Shown piece by piece: positions 42,238 to 50,802 of a stretch of DNA of 64,000 nucleotides. Every line of letters begins with the position of its first letter. Within the stretch, counting starts at the first letter, position 1. The notes below the pieces were generated by a model. That model was given only the letters and a program-made list of their open reading frames with translations. It was not told where the DNA came from and did no database searches. The stretch is taken from NCBI GenBank assembly GCA_965199335.1, contig CBDAQZ010000004.1:1-64000 (forward strand). Reading direction: 5' to 3'. Origin of the DNA: CBDAQV01 sp965199335. Its GTDB lineage: Bacteria > Pseudomonadota > Alphaproteobacteria > CALMVH01. The position numbers were made by a program, and so were the translations under genes.

Positions 42238-45207
42238 TTAGAACCCCTGCGCGGCCCAGTCTATGCTTCGCGCCATCCCGGCACCGCCATTGACGATGCG
42301 CACCGTGAATCCGGTTGCGCTTTTGGTCACGATCGCATCGTCCCCGGCGCTCGCGGACAGGATCGTGACCTGCACGCTGGGTGCGGTATTGAACGGTGCC
42401 GTATACGTGATCGCCAGGCCGTCGGAAGGCACGGCGATAGTGCTGCCGGTATCGACGCGGTCGGGCACGTCGGTCATGACGGCAAAGTCGCTGACCACGC
42501 AATCGACTGTCGGATCTCCGGTGCCGATCGCCAGCCGGAAATTGAAATATTGTGCTACGTATCGCCCCGGTACGAAATCCTGCCACGCGCCGTAAAGGCC
42601 ATCGCCTTGTGCCAGCTGGATCTGCGGCGTGACACTTATCGTTGGCCCGGTATCCGTCCCCAGTAAATCGCCGACGGAAAGCAGGCTGCCGATCGCCAGT
42701 ACATTGTCGTAGATCGAAACCGCATGCGCAGCCCAGCTCATCGTTATACCGGCATCCAGCACGCGCTGCGCATTGATGATATGCGATGGCGGCACCGTGT
42801 AGGTACCGGTATTGCCCAGTCCGCCGAAATCGAGCAGGCTCGGATCGACCAGGATATTGCCGCTGGCCAGGATGTTGCCCGATCCGATGAGCTGCAGATT
42901 GCCGCCCACGATGGCCGTGCCGCTGCAGCTTCCCGTCCATCCACCGGACGCCTCGTCGAACGAGGCAAGCAGGTTGCGCACGATGATCCCGCCGGTGATC
43001 GTCAGCGAAGCTGCCGCGCCATAGACGACATAGCCGGTCGGCGCGACATATTTCGCCGCGACCCACCATGTGCCGTTGCCGGTGACGGCAAACGATGTCT
43101 GGGCGGTGGTGCCGACCGGCACGCCCAACGCCCAGCTGACGCCCTGCCTGATCTCGTAGACCGGCTGCCGCGTATCCTCGACCGCATCCCAGCCCAGCGT
43201 CGCCAGGCTGCCGACATACACCGTATTCAGGTCCACGATCGGCGGCAGGGGTTCGGTGTAGGCGAGACCTTGCCAGACATAGGTATAGGGCTCGACCTCG
43301 TCCAGCGTCGGCTGGCCCGTGCCCCAGGCATTGCGATCCAGCACCTTGATGTAGACGGTCCTGCCGATCAATCCCGGCTGCAGCGTGATGCGCGCCAGCG
43401 TGTCGTCGCAGCGCACGAAGGATGTACCCGCCGTAAGCGCCGCCGGTACGGTGTCGAACTGCCCCCGGTTCAGCCCGGCGATCATATAGGCATTCGTTCC
43501 GGCCTGGGCACTGGCGGCATAGGACAGGAACTCGTCGCCGACCGCGCACAACGATGTGTTGGCGACCGCCGCGACCATGCCGGGCGAGGCGGTCAGCTGA
43601 CCGGCGCTGGCCGACAGATCGACGCCCAGCGAATCCATCGCCGCATAGCCGGCCAGATTTGCATCCAGCGCTGTGGTCGTGACACCGTAGCGGGCGCTAT
43701 GCGTGATGGCCGTCAGATGCGTATAGGTCGCGCCATCGAAACCGACCCAGACATCCGCCCCGCCCCAGCTGCCGTTGGGACCGGCCAGCGCCATCCACAG
43801 CTGCGGTTCGCCGCTGGTCAGCCGGAAGGTCGGCTCGACGAAGGCGGGGGCGTAGGAACGCGGTGCCGGGGCATTGTAGTTGGGCTGGTAGCCGCTGCCC
43901 TGCTCGAAATTATACAAGGCGGTCTGGCCGGTGCCTTCGAGATATTCCTCGGCGGTGATCGTCAGCACGCCGCCATCGGGACCTGACCAGTCCTGCTCGT
44001 CGATCGACACGATGCGCACCCATTGGGCGGAGATGCCCAGGCGCTCGTCGGTGATGGCGACGATGTCCATCGGGTCCAGCATGCAATAGCGCCAGCCCAG
44101 CCGGAAGCTGTACTGGTTGCGCACCGCCTTGCGCGCCAGAAGCAGCGTGACGCTGGTCTGCGCCGCATTGGGATCGCAGAAATAATGCGCGCTACCGGGA
44201 CTGCTGCTCTGGCGCAGGCCGAACAGGGCAATGCTCGCCTCGTCCCGCGCCTGCACCAGGTCGGGATTGTAGCCGTTCTGGCGATTGAGATATTCGAGGC
44301 TGAGCGCGTTTTCCTGATCGGCGGGACGGGCCCGTTCGATGGTCACCGGATCGTCGCTGCCGCCGGCGATGAAATCATCGTCGTCCAGCGAGAACAGCGG
44401 CGCCGTTGGCGGATTGTAATACGCACCGTTGGCCGCCAGCGGCACATCGCCATACGGTACCAGAGACAGCGTGCCGCCCGACCAGACGAACGCGGAATTG
44501 CACGAAGCTGCGATGTCGTCCAGCAGGCTGGCCGCATCCTGGCTCTGGTCGAACACCGGCGAGATCCACAGCCCCTGCGCCTCGCAGTATTGCGTGAATA
44601 CGGTCAGGTCGGCGAGATAGGAAACGGGAAAACCCGCGCCGTAATACGGGTTGGTGAGAAAATCTGCGATCACCTGGCCCGGGCTGGCATCGCCCTCCCC
44701 GCCGCCGCTGCCGGCCAGGATACCCAGCACCTCGAAATTGAAATTCGGCAACTCGGCCGATGAGCCGAGGCTGTAATCGTAGGAGGCGACATAGGCGAGC
44801 CCCGAATAGCCTAGCGCCTGATCGGGAAACTGCGTTTCCAGAAAGCCGAGCGGCGGCTGTCCAAGCTGCCCATAAACTAGCCCAAGATCGGCCTGTCCGA
44901 TATTCTCGGCCGTCGACTTCGATGCCCATACCTGATTGACCCCGGCGATCGGTCCCTGGCAAAGACCGAGGACGAACGCCGCCGAATAAGTATAGTTGCC
45001 GCTACGCGACGTGGCGCCGCCCTTGCCCGCGCCGCTGGACGATTGCATTGCGGTGAAGTCACCGTACCAGACGAGATTGCCGGAAATGCGATTAGAGCCA
45101 TAAACGATCTGGATGGGCGTACCGGCAATCGAGGTCTGCACCTTGATCCCCGCAGCGACACTGGGCGTTGTCGCGGCAGTGCTGGCAGCCGATCCGAACA
45201 GGGACAT
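42238..45207 (-). CDS. Phage tail-tip/host-specificity protein (rcGTA g15-like)
   Basis: 989 residues. N-terminus IKVQTSIAGTPIQIVYGSNR and GNLVWYGDF is characteristic of the gp15/J-type tail protein of this group; the middle has the Phage-tail_3-like region (ADFLTNPYYGAG, DDIAASCNSAFVWSGGTL, SVTLLLARKAVRNQYSFRLG, DPMDIVAITDERLG); the C-terminal third is repetitive beta structure. It lacks the long TIM-barrel insertion of canonical GTA g15 (~1,300 residues). Follows the NlpC gene by three bases. Confidence 0.85.
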   Translation of the reverse strand: MSLFGSAASTAATTPSVAAGIKVQTSIAGTPIQIVYGSNRISGNLVWYGDFTAMQSSSGAGKGGATSRSGNYTYSAAFVLGLCQGPIAGVNQVWASKSTAENIGQADLGLVYGQLGQPPLGFLETQFPDQALGYSGLAYVASYDYSLGSSAELPNFNFEVLGILAGSGGGEGDASPGQVIADFLTNPYYGAGFPVSYLADLTVFTQYCEAQGLWISPVFDQSQDAASLLDDIAASCNSAFVWSGGTLSLVPYGDVPLAANGAYYNPPTAPLFSLDDDDFIAGGSDDPVTIERARPADQENALSLEYLNRQNGYNPDLVQARDEASIALFGLRQSSSPGSAHYFCDPNAAQTSVTLLLARKAVRNQYSFRLGWRYCMLDPMDIVAITDERLGISAQWVRIVSIDEQDWSGPDGGVLTITAEEYLEGTGQTALYNFEQGSGYQPNYNAPAPRSYAPAFVEPTFRLTSGEPQLWMALAGPNGSWGGADVWVGFDGATYTHLTAITHSARYGVTTTALDANLAGYAAMDSLGVDLSASAGQLTASPGMVAAVANTSLCAVGDEFLSYAASAQAGTNAYMIAGLNRGQFDTVPAALTAGTSFVRCDDTLARITLQPGLIGRTVYIKVLDRNAWGTGQPTLDEVEPYTYVWQGLAYTEPLPPIVDLNTVYVGSLATLGWDAVEDTRQPVYEIRQGVSWALGVPVGTTAQTSFAVTGNGTWWVAAKYVAPTGYVVYGAAASLTITGGIIVRNLLASFDEASGGWTGSCSGTAIVGGNLQLIGSGNILASGNILVDPSLLDFGGLGNTGTYTVPPSHIINAQRVLDAGITMSWAAHAVSIYDNVLAIGSLLSVGDLLGTDTGPTISVTPQIQLAQGDGLYGAWQDFVPGRYVAQYFNFRLAIGTGDPTVDCVVSDFAVMTDVPDRVDTGSTIAVPSDGLAITYTAPFNTAPSVQVTILSASAGDDAIVTKSATGFTVRIVNGGAGMARSIDWAAQGF

Positions 45208-45210
45208 GGA

Positions 45211-45639
45211 CTAGCTCCACAGCGTGAATGCAAGAAAAGGCGACTTTGCCAGCCGCCCGGACGTCGCCTCATCCAGCATTACGCAGTGGTTTACCACCGC
45301 GTGGACGATGCGCGGCCAGTCGATGACGATGGCGCCATGGGCGAAGCACCGCCCGACGCGGAATACAACGAAATCACCGGGCTGGACGGTAGCCGGTTCG
45401 ATCTGCCGCGCCAGGCGGCACACAGGCTCGAGATAGCGTTCCTGCGACCGGTGCAAGTGCCAGTCGGGCGGATAATCGCCCGGATCGAATGGATCGATCA
45501 GACCGCAGGCGGCATAGACCTGCAGCGGAAACTGGGCGCAATCGACGCCTGTATGCTTGAGGCGACCGCGATGGTGATAAGGCGTGCGCAGCCACGACAG
45601 CGCCTCCGCAACGACAGCGCTGCGGGAGGCGTGGAGCAT
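45211..45639 (-). CDS. NlpC/P60-family peptidase (rcGTA g14-like)
   Basis: 142 residues. Catalytic Cys34 in GVDCAQFPLQ and His101 in CFAHGAIVI, preceded by ALSWLRTPYHHRGR; these are the NlpC/P60 landmarks seen in phage tail peptidoglycan-cleaving subunits. The partner DUF2163 gene should lie immediately upstream but is broken, with an OmpA-type gene placed between. Confidence 0.85.
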   Translation of the reverse strand: MLHASRSAVVAEALSWLRTPYHHRGRLKHTGVDCAQFPLQVYAACGLIDPFDPGDYPPDWHLHRSQERYLEPVCRLARQIEPATVQPGDFVVFRVGRCFAHGAIVIDWPRIVHAVVNHCVMLDEATSGRLAKSPFLAFTLWS

Positions 45640-45665
45640 TTCATTCCCGATCTACGAAATAGGAT

Positions 45666-46058
45666 TTATTCCACAACGATCGTGGTGCGGCGGCTTTCCT
45701 GCTTGCTGCCGTCGGGCGCCGGGGTTTCGCCCGCCGCCTTCTGCGTGATGATATCGGCGGAGACACCGTCCTCCACCAGCTTGTCGGCCACGACCTGCGC
45801 GCGCAACTGGGACAGCAGCTTGTTCGCCGTTTCGCTGCCGGTCGTATCGGCAAAGCCGGTGATCGTGATCTTGTGATCCTTGCCCGCCTTGGCGATGTCG
45901 GCGACATGCTGGACCGTTTCCTTCGCATCCTGGTCGAAGCCGGCCGACCATTCGGTAAAGAACACCAGCGCCGTCTGGGGCTCGGCCCGCACGGGCGATG
46001 CAATCATGCCCGTCAACAGCAGGCCGGTTGCAAGGATCGAGAAATGGGGCGCGCGCAT
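45666..46058 (-). CDS. Free-standing periplasmic OmpA-domain protein
   Basis: 130 residues from ATG 46058 (GGAG upstream). Signal peptide ending ASPVRA, no lipobox and no beta-barrel; the mature part is one OmpA-C peptidoglycan-binding domain with ITGFADTTGSETANKLLSQL and R/K..VVADKLVEDGV. It sits between two GTA-like tail genes that are normally adjacent, so it appears to be an insertion. Confidence 0.8.
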   Translation of the reverse strand: MRAPHFSILATGLLLTGMIASPVRAEPQTALVFFTEWSAGFDQDAKETVQHVADIAKAGKDHKITITGFADTTGSETANKLLSQLRAQVVADKLVEDGVSADIITQKAAGETPAPDGSKQESRRTTIVVE

Positions 46059-46141
46059 GGGTAACTCCACAATGTGTTTCTTCCGACCGGCTTTACCCGA
46101 TCCGTACGGAAACACAATGCGCAAGCGCCAATGCGGTTCCG

Positions 46142-46621
46142 CTATACCACCGTTTCCGGGGCCGGGATGAAGGGATAGCCGGTGAACCGCGCCAGATTGT
46201 CGAACTTGTACTGGCACGTTACCTTGGTCTTGTCGCAGCCCGCATAGGCGATGAATTCGTCACCTGCCGCAGGGGCGATGCTGAACGGAATCTGCAACAC
46301 GACCTGGCCGCCATCGATCGTCGGGCCCGAGTTATAGGCGATCGGACGGCTTTCGCCCGCGCACGCCCCGCTGGTCATGGCGAGGACACCATAGGCGAAC
46401 CAGTTCTGCGGGCTGGACAGGGTAGTGGCGATATTGAATGCCGAATCGACGTATGTGATCGCGCCCGTCTTGCCATAAGCCGCGCGTGCCAGGCCGCAAC
46501 GCGCATCGTACAGCGTGTTGTTGCACGCGCTCTGGTAATAACTGCGCGGCATCTGGTTCGACAGCAGCTCAGTCCAGCTAATTGCCCACGACCGAGCCCG
46601 CACTGAGGGTATTGCCGCCAT
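46142..46621 (-). pseudogene. DUF2163 / BR0599-type tail protein, C-terminal fragment
   Basis: Only the C-terminal ~140 residues remain: YYQSACNNTLYDARCGL, YGVLAMTSGACAGESRPI, IPFSIAPAAGDEFIAYAGCD and TCQYKFDNLARFTGYPFIP are the conserved BR0599 C-terminal features. Full proteins (rcGTA g13) are ~290 residues. The reading frame enters from the capsid fragment in another frame; an internal ATG at 46552 could restart translation (136 residues). Confidence 0.8.
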
Positions 46622-47420
46622 CCTGCAGGTTGAACCTAAACAGGGGCGCGCCGCCGTTCGCCAGCACCTTCTTGGTGATGTTCTTCAGCTCCTGGCTGTT
46701 GACCAGCAACAGGTCGGGCGACAGGCGGTAATTGTCCCAGAAGGATTCCAGCGCCGTATTAAGTTCGACGATGCCGCCCGCCCCGTCCGAGGTCAGCGTC
46801 GCCCCCGTCGGCAGCGCATTGTAGTACGCCCCGCTGCCGGAGGCGCAGACCTGGCTGATGAGACCGTCGAACGCCAGCGCGTTGGTGGAGTTGTCAACGG
46901 CAAGCGCGCTGGCCGCCTGGGTGCCGGTTGCGGCGGCGGCGATGACGAGCTGGTTGGTGGTAGTGATCGCGCCCAGCAGCGCCGTGCCGCCCGTGCCCCA
47001 GAACCAGGCATATCCGACCGCGCCCTGCACCGTGGCGACGGTGGCGGTGACGTTGTTGCCGGCCGCCGGCGTGATCGTCGCGGCGCTGGACACCTGCGCC
47101 GATCCGCCGCCGAACGTGTCGCTGGAACCATCGGCATTGGTGCGGATCACGCTGGCGGGTACGCCGCCGCTTACGGAAACGGTGGCATAGCCGCGCGGGC
47201 TGAGTGCCACGGCCTGCACCGTCAGCGCGGTCGCGGCAAGGCCCGAGCCGCTGCCCGAGGCGATCAGCGCCGGTGTCGGGGTTACACCCAGCTGCAGCGA
47301 CGTGTTGCCGCCGATGATCAGCTCTTCCTCGCCGATCATCACGGCGCGCAGCAGGCCCTCGATTGCCAGCGCCTTGACGTCGTCGAACCCCTGCGCGGCA
47401 TAGTCGGCTTCGAAGGTCAC
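46578..47420 (-). pseudogene. Major-capsid-like gene truncated at both ends
   Basis: 280 codons opening at GTG 47420, overlapping the portal stop (GTGA). FEADYAAQGFDDVKALAIEG and IGEEELIIGGNTSL resemble the spine-helix region of HK97-fold capsids; an Ala/Thr/Gly-rich Ig-like insertion follows, then SPDLLLVNSQELKNITKKVL. The N-arm and the C-terminal P-domain strands are absent: an in-frame stop lies a few codons upstream and the frame ends soon after the conserved text, where the DUF2163 fragment begins. Family assignment is by eye. Confidence 0.65.
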
Positions 47421-49006
47421 GTTGTAGTCGCCGGAACAGGATCAACCAACGTACTGGGTTGAACAAGCGAAGGTGTGTTGGTAATGGCGGGACTTTCAAA
47501 TCCTGGAAAGAACTCAGGAGTTTCAATTATCGCTTGCAACGGCATAATCACCGCCACCGACCCATCCGATCGCGGATGTTGTATCACACCGGGCGCATTT
47601 TTATTACTACCTGCCGTCCACCGCCCCTGATCATCGCGCGGCTGTGCGGGATCGAACTGCCAGTCCTTTTGCAGCTTCTGCAGCGCCATGATCGGCACCA
47701 ATCCCGTCGCCGTCGTCACCAGCGCCACATCGCCGCCGGGCAAGGGCGGCAGGCCGATGTCGGCGCGGACTTCGTTGCGGGTTTTCAGGCCGGCGGCGAC
47801 GTAGCCCGTGTTGACGCTCATCGCTTCGCTGGCCGACAGGGCGCGGTCCTCGTTCCACTGAAATTCCAGGTCGGGCGCGGCGAAATCCTCGGCCAGTACG
47901 CGGTCGATCAGCGCCTTGACCCAGTTCTGCAGCGGCGCCAGCCCTTCCTGCATGCCGGTGTCGTGCGCGTTGTCCGCGGTCGCCCGGTTCATCTGCTTCA
48001 CGAACGCTGTCGGCGGCACGCTGAAGGCGTAGCAGATGATGCGCGCCAGCCATTCGTCGAACTCGTCCTTCAGCAGCGCGTCCTTGGTGAACTGCACGTT
48101 CAGCCCGCCGGGCACGAACTTAGCGCCGCTGCGTTCCGACAGGTTGCCGCGCAGCATGTCGTCGAACAGCTGCTGCATCTCGCGGATCTGGCCGGGGCGC
48201 CAGTCGGGCGGGCACGATATCAGCGCCTCGGGGATGTTGCCCTCGGTGAAGTAATTCAGCTGCGCCACGGTGCGCCGCAGCGCGATGTTCACCGTCATCA
48301 CCACCTGCTCCACCGGGCTGTAGCCGTACAGCTTGTGGATGCGCTTGTTGCGCGGCAAATACAGCAGCTGGTCGGCGGTATAGTCGACCGCAGGAAGGCC
48401 GTGCAGTATCTGCTGGTAGGCGGGATCGGGCGCGGCCGGGGTCAGGCCGCTTTCGTCGATCACGCGCTTGATCGTCGCGCCGTCGATCTGCTGCAATCCG
48501 TACAGCCGCCCGTCGGCGGCGCGGCGGCGATAGAGCGCGACCGCGTCGGTCACCAGCAGCTCCTCCAGCACCTGGCGTAGCCATGTCGCCCAACTATTAT
48601 AACCGTCGGGGCGGCGCAGGAAAGCCTCGATCGCCGCGTTGCGCGTGTCGGGCGCGGCGGTGCGGGTCACGCCCGGGCGCAGGCGCGGCTGCACGGTCCA
48701 GGTCAGCCGCTCCATCTGGTCCTTGCGCGTCTCGATCACAAGGCGCAGGAAATTGCAGGCATCGGCCAGCGCGCGCAGCTGGGCGAAGCCGATGACTTCC
48801 TCCTCCCGCGGGCGGAGCGTCAGATTGTAGCCGACGCGGTAATCCAGCACGCGCCCCAGCGCCTGTTCCTGCGCCATCGGTTCCAGCGGCTGGGCGGGAC
48901 CGAACCAGTCGTTCGGTCCCACGCCCGTCACCGCGTAACGGATGCCCTGCGCTACCCGGCTGACGAGGCTGGGCGATACCGGCGAGGCGTTCGGGCTATC
49001 GGGCAT
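47417..49006 (-). CDS. Phage portal protein
   Basis: 529 residues, GGAGG before ATG. Portal landmarks: LADACNFLRLVIETRKDQME, LEELLVTDAVALYRRR, DYTADQLLYLPRNKR, YGYSPVEQVVMTVNIALRR, and FSVPPTAFVKQMNRATADNA. The last ~90 residues after QFDPAQPRDDQGRWTAG are unlike a portal (PxRDxxGRWT is a phage-associated linker motif) and end in more AT-rich DNA, consistent with fusion to another gene's remains. Confidence 0.88.
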   Translation of the reverse strand: MPDSPNASPVSPSLVSRVAQGIRYAVTGVGPNDWFGPAQPLEPMAQEQALGRVLDYRVGYNLTLRPREEEVIGFAQLRALADACNFLRLVIETRKDQMERLTWTVQPRLRPGVTRTAAPDTRNAAIEAFLRRPDGYNSWATWLRQVLEELLVTDAVALYRRRAADGRLYGLQQIDGATIKRVIDESGLTPAAPDPAYQQILHGLPAVDYTADQLLYLPRNKRIHKLYGYSPVEQVVMTVNIALRRTVAQLNYFTEGNIPEALISCPPDWRPGQIREMQQLFDDMLRGNLSERSGAKFVPGGLNVQFTKDALLKDEFDEWLARIICYAFSVPPTAFVKQMNRATADNAHDTGMQEGLAPLQNWVKALIDRVLAEDFAAPDLEFQWNEDRALSASEAMSVNTGYVAAGLKTRNEVRADIGLPPLPGGDVALVTTATGLVPIMALQKLQKDWQFDPAQPRDDQGRWTAGSNKNAPGVIQHPRSDGSVAVIMPLQAIIETPEFFPGFESPAITNTPSLVQPSTLVDPVPATTT

Positions 49007-49058
49007 TCAGGAAACCTCCGAGCGGATTTCGATGCATATCGTTCCTGTATCATGACAT

Positions 49059-49073
49059 GAACAAAACAAGAAC
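49059..49073. promoter_or_regulatory. GAAC-N7-GAAC box, alphaproteobacterial LexA-type
   Basis: GAACAAAACAAGAAC lies between the divergent portal and small secreted-protein genes, 53 bases from the portal start. It differs from the 32464-32478 box at one base, and both point GTTC-N7-GTTC toward a minus-strand gene. LexA control is inferred from the motif. Confidence 0.55.
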
Positions 49074-49143
49074 ACAAGAGGCTTGTCTTATCGATTTGAG
49101 ATGGCTAGAAATGCGTCGCCCGCGGCTGCAGAAAGTAAGAGAC

Positions 49144-49509
49144 GTGCCGAAGACAGCGTATCGCATTCTTGCCTGCCTCGTCCTTGGCTCGGGCCATGCT
49201 TTCGCGAAATCGGCGATGCTGCCGCATTATCCCGTCGAACAGATTTGCGGCGAGACACACAGTAATGCCTTTCACCCCGATGGCACCTCCAACGAGCCCG
49301 ATATCAGACAATGCATCAGTGCCGAGCAAAGCCATTACGATACGTTGCAGAGCGAGTGGCCCTTCGTGCCCGATGCGGTCAAGCAGAAATGCGTTGCGCA
49401 GGTCCAGAAGGACCATCCCAAATCGCTACAGTATAGCGACCTCGACGATTGCATCGGCGCGGCGTTGAACGAGATCCAGCCGCAGGCCCAGGGCAGCTTC
49501 CGTTATTGA
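49144..49509 (+). CDS. Small secreted cysteine protein, phage cargo
   Basis: The frame opens at ATG 49057, but that start overlaps the LexA-type box; GTG 49144 gives a compact signal peptide (MPKTAYRILACLVLGSGHAFA) and 121 residues, with ATG 49111 as an alternative. Mature chain has four cysteines (ICGE, QCIS, KCVA, DDCIGA), suggesting two disulfides. On the opposite strand between terminase and portal, which are normally adjacent, so an insertion. No family recognised. Confidence 0.6.
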   Translation: MPKTAYRILACLVLGSGHAFAKSAMLPHYPVEQICGETHSNAFHPDGTSNEPDIRQCISAEQSHYDTLQSEWPFVPDAVKQKCVAQVQKDHPKSLQYSDLDDCIGAALNEIQPQAQGSFRY

Positions 49510-49512
49510 TGG

Positions 49513-50802
49513 CTAATCCGCCTTGTCCCCGTATTCCTCGCGGTAATAATCCAGCATGCCCTCGGACCCATCGCGCAGCACCAGATCGGTCAACGCCCAT
49601 ACCGCCGCATCGACGCGATCGGGCGAGCGCCGGCCCTTGTAGCCCGCGCGGCTGAACAGCAGCATCTGTCGTTCCAGCTCGGCGAAATGGCCGACATGGC
49701 GCACCCTGCCCTGCTCGTACAATGCCGCCACAGGCTCGGCGCGCACGGCCTTGCCGCGGCTGGCGTCGACCTCGCGCACCGGCACGTTGGGATCGGCGGC
49801 GCGGATGTTGGCGGCGACCAGCGCGCCGCCGAAATTCCTTTCCGCCACGATGCGGTCGGCCTGCCAGCGGTGATAGGCAGCAGTGCAGGCCCGGGCCCAG
49901 CCGGTCGGCGAATAGCGGCCCGAGCAATCCTCCAGCACGCGCGCGGTATTGTCATGACCGATGCCGGCGACGACGATGCCGATCTCGTCCGAGCGACGAT
50001 CGTCGGGACCGCGGCAACCCGAAGGATCGACCGCCACCACGATGCGCGACTGCCGCGCCATCAAAGCTGCGCGCGCTTCCTCATCACTCCACGCCGGTTC
50101 TCGGGTCGCTTCCAGAATCTCTCGGGTCCACAGTGCGTTCGCGACCTGGTTGCGGCATTCGCCTTCCCAGATATTCAGATACGCCGCGTGATCGCGTTTT
50201 TTCAGCGCCGCCATCTCCCCGGCAAGCGCCTCCGGGAACCAGGGATTGTCGTTCCAGTTCACCCTTGCCACCAGGGCATCCGCCGGCGGATCGATCGCGA
50301 ATCGGCGATGCGTCGCGTCGTCGGCTTGGTCGGGATTGTACGTCACCCAGATTTCCGAACCTGCCTTGCGGATGGTCGGCACCAGCACCGCCCACGAGGC
50401 TTCGGGCACGGTCTGCGCCTCTTCCACCCAGGCGATGTCGATTCCTTCCATCGACTTGATCCTGGCGATGTTGAAGCGCAGCCCCTCGAACACGAACTCC
50501 GAACCGGTCGCCCAGCAGACGATGCTCTTCTGCCGCACGTCGAACAGAGGACCCAGCTCCATCGCCTCGATCTGGCTGGCCAGCAGACGATGGACGCTTT
50601 GCCCGATCGAGGTCTGCAGGTCGCGCGCGCATAATATCAGGAGGCGCTCATTCACCGCGCGCAGGATCAGGGCGCGGGCCACCCCCCAGCTTTTTCCGCT
50701 GCCGCGGCCGCCGTGCAGCACCTTGTACCGCGCGGGCTTCATCAGGATGTCCAGCTTCGCCGGGAACCGGAGATCCAGTTTTCGTATGGGCGTCTGGCTC
50801 AA
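49513..50802 (-). CDS. Phage terminase large subunit
   Basis: 429 residues. N-terminal ATPase is PBSX-like: Walker A HGGRGSGKS near residue 35, IKSMEGIDIAWVEEAQTV (Walker B, ~120), TYNPDQADD and VNWNDNPWFP. The C-terminal nuclease (from ~255) reads VVAVDPSG, DEIGIVVAG, VREVDASRGKAVRAEPVAAL and SPDRVDAAVWALTDL, which is the Terminase_6C form also used by GTA terminases. Packages DNA into heads; the heads are no longer encoded here. Confidence 0.92.
   Translation of the reverse strand: MSQTPIRKLDLRFPAKLDILMKPARYKVLHGGRGSGKSWGVARALILRAVNERLLILCARDLQTSIGQSVHRLLASQIEAMELGPLFDVRQKSIVCWATGSEFVFEGLRFNIARIKSMEGIDIAWVEEAQTVPEASWAVLVPTIRKAGSEIWVTYNPDQADDATHRRFAIDPPADALVARVNWNDNPWFPEALAGEMAALKKRDHAAYLNIWEGECRNQVANALWTREILEATREPAWSDEEARAALMARQSRIVVAVDPSGCRGPDDRRSDEIGIVVAGIGHDNTARVLEDCSGRYSPTGWARACTAAYHRWQADRIVAERNFGGALVAANIRAADPNVPVREVDASRGKAVRAEPVAALYEQGRVRHVGHFAELERQMLLFSRAGYKGRRSPDRVDAAVWALTDLVLRDGSEGMLDYYREEYGDKAD

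Noticed and set aside
42724..43986. 420-codon plus-strand open frame inside the tail-tip gene
   Set aside because: Antisense to a well-supported tail protein, with Arg/Gly/Asp-biased composition typical of a shadow.
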